A stretch of 14,622 nt of DNA from the NCBI GenBank assembly GCA_937871645.1, contig CALMPZ010000623.1, forward strand, positions 1 to 14,622, given 5' to 3'. The DNA comes from an uncultured Polymorphobacter sp. (lineage in GTDB: Bacteria > Pseudomonadota > Alphaproteobacteria > Sphingomonadales > Sphingomonadaceae). Below the pieces are notes generated by a model. The model did not search any database. It saw only the letters and a program-made list of their open reading frames with translations, and was not told where the DNA came from. Below, one piece after another: positions 7,602 through 13,647 of the stretch; the first letter of the stretch is position 1; every line of letters begins with the position of its first letter. Both the position numbers and the translations under genes were made by a program.

Positions 7602-8562
7602 GACCGGCCTCGAGCGTCGACACCAGCGAGGATTTCCAGCGCGCGATGGCCTCGACCGGCGGGGTCACGGCAATCGCCAGATCGCCGTCGATCATCGCTT
7701 CCAACCGCGCAAAATCATCGCGCGCCACCGTCGGCAGGTTGAAGTCGCGTCCCATTTCCTGCGCGCGGTTGTCGATTTCGACGATGATGGCGCGGCGGCC
7801 ATGCTGCAGCGCGCGGATGCCGCCGTGGAGGCGGTTGCCGACATAGTCGAGGCTCGGCGCTTCGCGCAGCAGCCGGTCATACGCCGACAGGCTGGGTTCG
7901 AGGATGCGGATATCGTCGCCGAAGCTGCGCAGCCAGTCATGGTCCTCGGCAGTCTGCACCCAGGCGTGGATGACCTTGTAGCGCGACCGCAGCGTTTCGA
8001 TTAGCCGGCCATCGGCGGCGCGGTCGGGGATGTAGGTGTTGAGCGTCGTCACCACTTCGTCGGCACGCGCGCGCGGCAGGGCGGCGCAACGCTCGGGCGA
8101 CAGATTCCACAGCGTCGGGCAGCCGGTGTTGACGGTGTTGGTGATGCCGATCGCGGCGAGCATCGCCTGCGCCTGCGAATCGCGCACCGAATGTAGCGCG
8201 GTGGGGTGCAGCACGCGGCGCAGCAGCCAGCGCGTGTACGGATCCGGCTTCATCTGGTGCTGGTACCAGCCAACTCCCATCAGTACGACGTTCATGCCCA
8301 GAAACGCATCGCGTGGACTGAGCCGCCATACCGAGCGCAGCCACTGGTGCGAGGAAATCAGGTTCGACCCGCCCGCCACCACCAGGTCGGCGGCCTGCAC
8401 CATCGCGCGGCCCTTGGCGCCCATTGTGTCATGGCTGGCGACGCTGGCGACGAGCACGTCCTTCAATGGCCGGTCGAGCTGTTCGCGCACCGCTTCCATG
8501 ATGATCTGGTCACCGATGTTGGTCGAGGCGACCGACGTATCGAGCAAAACGGCGCGTTTCAT
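7591..8562 (-). CDS. Polysaccharide pyruvyl transferase family protein (PF04230)
   Basis: This 323-residue cytosolic protein is of the family that moves the enolpyruvyl group of phosphoenolpyruvate onto sugars, usually forming a pyruvate ketal, for example in xanthan-type polymers. Motifs in order are N-I-G-D at 15-18, G-G-S-N-L at 64-68, S-V-R-D-S at 125-129, G-C-P-T at 147-150, and G-N-R-L-H-G at 242-247, where H246 matches the conserved R-x-H active-site motif. The frame is open further upstream to 8796, but I chose the ATG at 8562. The conserved domain begins there, it overlaps the methyltransferase stop (ATGA, 8559-8562), and AAGG lies seven bases before it. A pyruvyl ketal would give the glycan a negative charge and possibly an anchor for SLH-like proteins. 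The acceptor sugar is not predictable. Confidence 0.86.
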   Translation of the reverse strand: MKRAVLLDTSVASTNIGDQIIMEAVREQLDRPLKDVLVASVASHDTMGAKGRAMVQAADLVVAGGSNLISSHQWLRSVWRLSPRDAFLGMNVVLMGVGWYQHQMKPDPYTRWLLRRVLHPTALHSVRDSQAQAMLAAIGITNTVNTGCPTLWNLSPERCAALPRARADEVVTTLNTYIPDRAADGRLIETLRSRYKVIHAWVQTAEDHDWLRSFGDDIRILEPSLSAYDRLLREAPSLDYVGNRLHGGIRALQHGRRAIIVEIDNRAQEMGRDFNLPTVARDDFARLEAMIDGDLAIAVTPPVEAIARWKSSLVSTLEAGRGR

Positions 8563-9347
8563 GCCGCTGCCTTCGAAACTGCGGCCTTGGTGATACGCGC
8601 GCCGATGATGACCTCGAAATCGGGGTCGCAGAAATCCAGCTCGTCGGGTTCGAGCTCCTCGAGCGCCAGCCCCTGCAGATAGGCGGTTGCCGACAGCACA
8701 TTGCCGTACGGCGTCACGACCGCGGTCGATCCGGGGAAGCGCTCGGCGGCCAGCCGTTCGACAGCCGGCGCGGTCAGCCGCCAATATTCGCCCCAATCGT
8801 CGCGGCCGAGCCGGCGGCCGATCTTGGAGATGCCCGAGGTCGTCAGCAGCAGCACGCCGCCGGGCTTAAGGATGCGGTGCAGCGTGTCGAGCGCGGCGTT
8901 CATGTCCCAGATCATCTGCAGCGTCTGGGTGAAGATGATGCAGTCGAAGCTGTTGTCGGCAATGTGCGGCGCGTTGGTCAGGTCGGCGACGATCGTGGCG
9001 TCGGGGTTGCCTTCGACATAGTGCAGTACTTCGGGCTGGGAGACGCGGCCCTGGCCGTATTTGTTGATGTAGAACGGGTCGCCGAGTTCGAGCGTGCGGC
9101 CGCGGATCGCGTCGGCATTGGTTGCCAGGAACGCCTCGATATAGTGGCGGTCGATCGGCCGGCCGCGCTCCATGCCGAAGCTGGCGCTGACCGGGGTAAC
9201 GCGGCGCAGGTCGCCGAACGCCACACTGCCGCGGCGCGGCCATTGCAGGCCGTACTTGCGCCGCATGCTGCCGATCCACGCGCGTTGGCGCGGGGAAAGC
9301 AGCCGCCGCAACAGGCTGTCCTGGCTGCCTTTGCCTGCGTCAGCCAA
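8559..9347 (-). CDS. Class I SAM methyltransferase with an atypical motif I
   Basis: This is a 262-residue Rossmann methyltransferase of the type often found in surface-polysaccharide clusters. Visible parts are motif I as T-L-E-L-G-D-P-F-Y at about 85-93 (a bulky D-P-F replaces the usual second glycine), the acidic strand-2/3 region V-A-D-L at 121-124, N-S-F-D at about 132-135, L-H-R-I-L-K-P-G-G at about 156-164, and Y-W-R-L-T at about 188-192. The substrate is likely a glycan hydroxyl or carboxyl group (inference). I chose a TTG at 9347: GGGAGG (9353-9358) sits five bases before it, and it overlaps the deacetylase stop slightly. The frame is open to 9635, but that extension is arginine/serine/alanine-rich and is the shadow of the deacetylase gene. 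An ATG at residue 28 is the alternative start. Confidence 0.78.
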   Translation of the reverse strand: MADAGKGSQDSLLRRLLSPRQRAWIGSMRRKYGLQWPRRGSVAFGDLRRVTPVSASFGMERGRPIDRHYIEAFLATNADAIRGRTLELGDPFYINKYGQGRVSQPEVLHYVEGNPDATIVADLTNAPHIADNSFDCIIFTQTLQMIWDMNAALDTLHRILKPGGVLLLTTSGISKIGRRLGRDDWGEYWRLTAPAVERLAAERFPGSTAVVTPYGNVLSATAYLQGLALEELEPDELDFCDPDFEVIIGARITKAAVSKAAA

Positions 9348-10083
9348 ACCCGCCTCCCAGTTTTTCACGCAAGGTCCGCAGCCCCTGGCGGACGCGCAGA
9401 TAGCCATTGCGGCCGTCGAGCAGCCCGCGCCAGTGCCGGCGGTCGCGGAAATAATGCATCTCGATGCGCGGCAGATCGTGCGCGTCGCGGCGCTGCTGCG
9501 CGCGTCCCAATCGCGTGCCGAAACCGAAGCGGTAGTGCCGCGCGATAGTGGCAACGACCGCTGCGTTGACCGCGCCATAGGGGGCGGCAAAGCTGGAGAC
9601 GGGAGCGTCGGTCCACGCCGCCAGTTCGGGCGCACAATCGGCGACTTCGCGTTCGCAGGCCGCCGTGTCGATGCGTGTCAGGTTGGCGTGAGTGCGGCTA
9701 TGCCCGCCAAATTCGAACCCGGCTTGCGCCAGGGCGGCAATATCGTTCGCGGCCATCAACCGGCGCGGCGGCACATCGGCGCCCTCCCAGTCTTCCGACC
9801 CGCCGATGCGTGCGGTCGGCACGAACACCAGCGCGCTGAAACCGTGCTGCGCCAGAATCGGCGCGGCAGTGTCGGCAAAGTCGGCGAACGCATCATCGAA
9901 GGTGATCAGCACCGCCTTGTCCGCCGGCGCACCGTCCCACCAGCGCCCGAAATCATCGAGGCGCTGGCTCGCATAGCCGGCGTCGGCAAGCTCTGCCATT
10001 TGCATCGCAAAGGTGGCGGGCGCAATGCTCGTCGGCCCGGCGTTCGCCGAGATCGAATGATAGGTGAGCACCAGCCCCGACAT
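9340..10083 (-). CDS. Polysaccharide deacetylase (NodB homology, carbohydrate esterase 4-like)
   Basis: This 247-residue protein has the NodB fold motifs: T-Y-H-S-I at 7-11, T-F-D-D at 61-64 (catalytic base and metal aspartates), H128-S-R-T-H132 (metal histidines), and F-A-A-P-Y-G at 165-170, where the usual Arg of F-R-P-P-Y-G is missing, as in many divergent members. L-P-R-I at 204-207 is typical of the C-terminal end. Such enzymes remove N-acetyl groups from amino sugars. No signal peptide is seen, so it probably acts in the cytoplasm on a lipid-linked or nucleotide-linked sugar. The ATG at 10083 shares one base with the preceding stop (TGATG), and GAGGA at 10087-10091 lies just before it. 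The upstream extension of the frame to 10269 lies inside the FAD enzyme gene and is rejected. Confidence 0.86.
   Translation of the reverse strand: MSGLVLTYHSISANAGPTSIAPATFAMQMAELADAGYASQRLDDFGRWWDGAPADKAVLITFDDAFADFADTAAPILAQHGFSALVFVPTARIGGSEDWEGADVPPRRLMAANDIAALAQAGFEFGGHSRTHANLTRIDTAACEREVADCAPELAAWTDAPVSSFAAPYGAVNAAVVATIARHYRFGFGTRLGRAQQRRDAHDLPRIEMHYFRDRRHWRGLLDGRNGYLRVRQGLRTLREKLGGGFG
9353..9358 (-). promoter_or_regulatory. Ribosome binding site supporting a TTG start
   Basis: GGGAGG on the minus strand, five bases before the TTG at 9347 and inside the end of the deacetylase gene. It is the main reason to place the methyltransferase start at this TTG. Confidence 0.6.
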
Positions 10084-11519
10084 CAGTCCTCGACAACATG
10101 CGTTTCGAAAACGGCGCGATAGTCGTGCCACTTGGCGCTGTCGAAGCTGCCGTCGGGGTTCAGGCAATCGACCGCGCCATGCGCCATGGCCAGCGCATGG
10201 TGGGTGTTGTCGTGCGCGAACAGTCCCTGGCGCCCGAAGGTCAGCAGGCCGGTGAAGCCCTCGATCCACTTGTCCATGACCGCGAGATCGCCCTCGAAGC
10301 TGCGGTCATAGACCGGATAGGCATAGCCCAGCCGCCTGGTGTGCGTGGCGCGGACCTTGGCGGTTACCGGCAGCCCGACGCCGCCGAGCCATTCGCACAG
10401 CTTGGCGCCGAGTTCGTCGTCGCTCAGCGCCCACAACGGCTCGTGCGGGTCGCACGGCAGTTCGGCGCACAGGATGGTGACGCCTTGGGGTTCGGTGCTC
10501 GCCGAATAATTCTTGGGCTCCGAAAGCCGCGAGATCGGCACCGCGATTTCGGGGAAATAGTGCGCGTCATATTCGGTGAACTGCTGCGTTTCGAGCACGA
10601 GGTAGATGAGGATCATGCCGCGGTAGCGGATGCGCGCGGCCGCCGCCGCGACTTCGGGCGGCGCCGGCGGGTCCATCATCTTGACCAGCGCGGTAATCGG
10701 CAGCGTCGACCAGACGACATCGCTTTCGACGCGCGTTTCAGTGTCGCCGCGCTTCCAGCGCACCGCGGTCACCTTGCCGTCCTTGTGTTCGACGGCGCTG
10801 ACCGCGGCATCGAGTTCGAAGCGCGCGTCGCGGGCTTCGGCGCGAGCGCGCAGTGCGTCGCTGATCTGGCCGAAACCCTTGCGCGGGTAGAAAAACCCGC
10901 CGGTCATCGGCTTCTTCAGGCCCGGCACCTGGCCGAGAATCTTCTTGACGATCTTGCCGACCGAGCTGCCCGAAATGCGCTTCTGCGCCAAGGTCACCGC
11001 AAGTTCCTCGGGCGGCAGCGCCCAGAGCTTGCGCATGTAGGGGAAATAGAAACTCTCGCTCATCGCCGGGCCGAGGCCGGTGAGCAGCACGCTCGCAAAT
11101 GTTTCGGGGCCTTCGGGTTTGCGGCGCAGCTTCTTCGTCGCGGCGTCCCAGAACAGCGAAAAGGTGAAGCCCTTGGGCAGTTTGAGCACCAGATCGACGG
11201 GCTTGAGCGGGAAGTGAATCCAGCGCTTCTGTAACCGGATTCGGCCATGGCGCGGGCGCCACAGCAGGTCGGGGCCGACGGCATCCTGGATCATCGCCAG
11301 AATGTGCGGCTCGCTGGCCGGGTGGAGGCGGTGGCTGCCGAAATCGCAGTGGATGCCCTCGATGTCGAAGCTACCCGAGTTGCCGCCGACGCGCGGGGCG
11401 CGTTCGAGCGCGACGATTGACTGCGCCTTGCCGCTGTTCGCCAGCATCAGCGCCGCACCGACGCCCGCCGGGCCGGCACCGAGGATGGTCACGCGGGGTT
11501 TGGCAGCGTCAGCCTTCAT
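10083..11519 (-). CDS. FAD-dependent oxidoreductase/mutase, amine-oxidase or UDP-galactopyranose-mutase-like
   Basis: This 478-residue flavoprotein starts with a dinucleotide-binding fold: G14-A-G16-P-A-G19, then the ribose-binding acid in A-L-E39-R, then R-V-G-G-N-S at 43-48. The segment D-F-G-S-H-R at 59-64 is characteristic of the group containing UDP-galactopyranose mutases, protoporphyrinogen oxidase-like proteins and phytoene-desaturase-like proteins. Near the C-terminus F-G-R-Q-G-L-F-A-H-D-N at about 425-435, followed by H-A-L-A-M-A-H-G, closes the FAD site. No transmembrane segments are seen. In a glycan operon it may make or rearrange a nucleotide sugar, but sequence alone cannot tell mutase from oxidase or desaturase. 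The ATG at 11519 overlaps the upstream gene by 11 bases, with a moderate GGAACAGG site before it. Confidence 0.75.
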   Translation of the reverse strand: MKADAAKPRVTILGAGPAGVGAALMLANSGKAQSIVALERAPRVGGNSGSFDIEGIHCDFGSHRLHPASEPHILAMIQDAVGPDLLWRPRHGRIRLQKRWIHFPLKPVDLVLKLPKGFTFSLFWDAATKKLRRKPEGPETFASVLLTGLGPAMSESFYFPYMRKLWALPPEELAVTLAQKRISGSSVGKIVKKILGQVPGLKKPMTGGFFYPRKGFGQISDALRARAEARDARFELDAAVSAVEHKDGKVTAVRWKRGDTETRVESDVVWSTLPITALVKMMDPPAPPEVAAAAARIRYRGMILIYLVLETQQFTEYDAHYFPEIAVPISRLSEPKNYSASTEPQGVTILCAELPCDPHEPLWALSDDELGAKLCEWLGGVGLPVTAKVRATHTRRLGYAYPVYDRSFEGDLAVMDKWIEGFTGLLTFGRQGLFAHDNTHHALAMAHGAVDCLNPDGSFDSAKWHDYRAVFETHVVED

Positions 11520-12483
11520 GCACCTGTTCCAGCTTTGTCAGTTTAGGGGAGGGCCAGCGCAATTGCACCAGAAAGCCAATCAATCCGCTGGCATAGAGCA
11601 CCGTCTGCCACACCAGCCCGATCGCCACGACCTGCGCCGGATCGGCACCGAACGGCTTCATCAATGCCGCCATGCTGGCTTCGCGCACGCCGAGCCCGCC
11701 GAGGCTGATCGGCGCGATGGCGATGATCTTCGCGGTCGACCAGGCGTAGAACCACGCGGCAACCGGCGCCTCGACATGGGCGGCCTGCGCGAAGGCAACG
11801 TTGATCAGGATGAACAGGCATTGCACCGCCATCGAGATGGCTAGGCAGGCGAGCAGCAGTCCCGGCGTGCGCGCCAGATCGGCCACCACCGCAACGACGC
11901 GCGCCACCAGTTTGAAGACCTTGCCGCCGCTGCGGCGCGTCATTGCACGGTCGAGCGGGATCGCCACCGCAAAGCCGATGATGACTGCGCCGACGCCCGT
12001 AAGCATCAGCAGCCGTAGCGCTTGCGGATCGCCAAGTTCGGGACGCCAGGCGACATAGGCGCCCACGAGCGCAATCAGCAGCAGGCCGACCGTATCGAGC
12101 AACCGGTCGGCAACCGAGCCGATGGCGAGCTGCGCCTTGTCATGTGCCTGCGGCATCACCAGTCCGGCGCGCACGACATCGCCGCCGGCAACGCCCGGCA
12201 GCGCCAGATTCGCGGCAAGCCCGGCAAGATGCGCGCGAAACGCCGCAGCAAAGCCGATGCCGGGGCCGATGAGCAGGCGCCACTTGGCTGCGGCAGCTGC
12301 ATGGCCGAGCAGGAACAGCGCGAGTGCCGCGAGCCAAAGCGCCGGCGACAGTGCGCGTGCCGTGGCCCAGACTTGCTTGAACGGCACGAAATAGAAGATC
12401 AGCGCCAGTACGACGGCGCTGACGCCGACGCGAACCAGCCAGATGACGGGTATCTTTCGGGCAGGCTTGGCAGCGACGCTCAT
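11509..12483 (-). CDS. YbhN/LPG_synthase_TM flippase-like membrane protein (PF03706)
   Basis: This 324-residue protein has about eight to nine membrane helices and the family's landmark motifs. These are L-P-G-x-A-G-G-D-V-V-R at 96-105, D126-R-L-L-D130 at the start of a following helix, and P-I-S-L-G-G-L-G-V-R-E at 258-268 near the C-terminal end. The family includes the membrane half of lysylphosphatidylglycerol synthase and many proteins next to lipid-linked-sugar genes, where a lipid flipping role is proposed. It lies directly after a polyprenyl-phosphate-sugar synthase-like GT2, with an ATGA overlap (12480-12483), so it may translocate that product (inference). The start is supported by GGGAGG at 12494-12499, ten bases away. 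A GTG or other start further upstream up to 12501 is less likely. Confidence 0.83.
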   Translation of the reverse strand: MSVAAKPARKIPVIWLVRVGVSAVVLALIFYFVPFKQVWATARALSPALWLAALALFLLGHAAAAAKWRLLIGPGIGFAAAFRAHLAGLAANLALPGVAGGDVVRAGLVMPQAHDKAQLAIGSVADRLLDTVGLLLIALVGAYVAWRPELGDPQALRLLMLTGVGAVIIGFAVAIPLDRAMTRRSGGKVFKLVARVVAVVADLARTPGLLLACLAISMAVQCLFILINVAFAQAAHVEAPVAAWFYAWSTAKIIAIAPISLGGLGVREASMAALMKPFGADPAQVVAIGLVWQTVLYASGLIGFLVQLRWPSPKLTKLEQVHEG

Positions 12484-13433
12484 GCGTCGGGCGCCTCCCA
12501 TTTCGGCGCGGCCTTGACCGATGGCCGCAGGTTGAGCCGCGACAGCATGTCGGCAAGCAGACCGAGCGACCAGATCATCACCGCACCCAGCAGGCCGAGC
12601 ACTGCGGTTTCGGAGAGGTTGTCGACATAAATGTCATAGATGCCCTTGAGCACCCCCATCACGAACAGCAACGCACCCAGCGGCATGAACACGCGCAGCG
12701 GCTGGAAATACACCGTCAGCCGGCAGACGAGGAACATGAAGCGGAAGAAGTCGGTAGCGCGGATTTTCGATACGCCGACGCGCTTGCCGTATTCGATCGG
12801 CAGGTATGACACGCGCTGGCCGGTCGCGAGCATGCATAGCGTGACGGTCGTGGTGAACGAAAACGCCTCGGGCAGCAGCGGCACGAACTGTTCGAGCGGC
12901 TCACGCCGGAACACCCGCAGGCCCGAGTTCAGGTCGGTAATTTCGTGGCCGGCGAGCACGCTGGCGAGGTTGTTCAAGACCCATTTCGCCGGCTTGCGAA
13001 TCAGCGGCACGCCCTTCATCGCGGCGCCGCGATCACCGACCACCATGTCGTTATAGCCCGCCATCGCGATCATTTCGGGCAGATATTTCGCCGGATAGGT
13101 GCCATCGGCATCGAGAATCGCGACCAGCGGCGCGGTACTGACCGCAATGCCGGCCTTGAGCGCGCGGCCATAGCCGCCGTTGTTGGGGAAGTTGACGACA
13201 CGCGCATCGGTTTCGCGCGCGCGGGCCAGCGTGTCGTCGCTCGAACCGTCGTTGACGACGATGATTTCATGGGCAATGCCCGCTGCGGTCAGCACGGCGC
13301 GCACGCTGTCGACCGTCGCCTTGACGGCATTCTGTTCATTATACGCCGGAATGACGACCGAAACCGCCAGCGATGGCGCTTTGGCCACGCTGTTCGCAGC
13401 CGCGCTTTCCGAATGTTCAACCTGCCCTGTCAA
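12480..13433 (-). CDS. GT2 glycosyltransferase, polyprenyl-phosphate-sugar synthase-like (DPM1/GtrB type)
   Basis: This 317-residue enzyme has a cytosolic GT-A domain and two C-terminal membrane helices (about 245-265 and 277-297). Motifs are V-V-I-P-A-Y-N-E at 26-33, V-N-D-G-S-S-D-D-T at 60-68, N-N-G-G-Y-G at 84-89, the metal-binding D108-A-D110, and D-L-N-S-G-L-R at 167-173. This is the dolichyl-phosphate mannose synthase-like group, which loads one sugar on a polyprenyl phosphate. It is the first gene of the operon. The start is a TTG with only a weak GGGGG-rich site before it. The GTG at residue 16 is the main alternative, and no ATG occurs before the catalytic domain. Its product would be the natural donor for the GT-C enzyme downstream. 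Confidence 0.85.
   Translation of the reverse strand: MTGQVEHSESAAANSVAKAPSLAVSVVIPAYNEQNAVKATVDSVRAVLTAAGIAHEIIVVNDGSSDDTLARARETDARVVNFPNNGGYGRALKAGIAVSTAPLVAILDADGTYPAKYLPEMIAMAGYNDMVVGDRGAAMKGVPLIRKPAKWVLNNLASVLAGHEITDLNSGLRVFRREPLEQFVPLLPEAFSFTTTVTLCMLATGQRVSYLPIEYGKRVGVSKIRATDFFRFMFLVCRLTVYFQPLRVFMPLGALLFVMGVLKGIYDIYVDNLSETAVLGLLGAVMIWSLGLLADMLSRLNLRPSVKAAPKWEAPDA
12494..12499 (-). promoter_or_regulatory. Ribosome binding site of the YbhN-like gene
   Basis: GGGAGG on the minus strand, ten bases before the ATG at 12483 and inside the end of the GT2 gene. It supports the inner ATG over the longer frame. Confidence 0.55.
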
Positions 13434-13647
13434 AGCTTTACCCCCGGTTGGTCGACGCCTCTATAGCGCGCCGGCGTGACAATGGCACCCTGTTGTCGAC
13501 GCAATTCTTCGCGTGTGCAGCATTTTACCCACAATGCACGAAAATCCGGCTAGCCTTTGTATGCAGCCGCTGCAACTTTGCACTACGACCGTAACGGACA
13601 TTGTGCGATTAGCTTGCGACGCCGTGCTTGTGACCATGTGACCAAGG
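13434..13647 (-). promoter_or_regulatory. Divergent intergenic region expected to hold the operon promoter
   Basis: These 214 bases separate the twelve-gene minus-strand operon from the plus-strand membrane protein and are visibly richer in A+T than the surrounding genes. On the minus strand a TATAGA sequence (13460-13465) lies 26 bases before the TTG start, and a TAAAAT sequence lies at 13522-13527. Neither has a convincing -35 partner at 16-18 bases, so neither is called as a promoter with confidence. Two copies of GTCGACGC occur at 13451-13458 and 13495-13502. No small gene or RNA gene is evident. That promoters for both directions lie here is inferred from the gene layout. Confidence 0.5.

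Noticed and set aside
8563..8796. Upstream extension of the pyruvyl transferase frame
   Set aside because: The extension lies inside the methyltransferase gene, is arginine-rich, and has no family similarity. The ATG at 8562 coincides with the domain start and an ATGA overlap.
10084..10269. Upstream extension of the deacetylase frame
   Set aside because: It lies within the C-terminal end of the FAD enzyme gene, has biased composition, and would place extra sequence before the T-Y-H-S-I start of the NodB fold.
13520..13530. TAAAAT (-10-like) on the minus strand
   Set aside because: No -35-like hexamer lies at a suitable distance, and it is about 90 bases from the gene start. It was kept only as a remark under the intergenic region.
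13562..13574. Small palindrome TGCAG-CCG-CTGCA in the divergent region
   Set aside because: A five-base stem with a three-base loop is too short to call an operator or terminator, and no T-run follows. It is expected by chance in GC-rich DNA.
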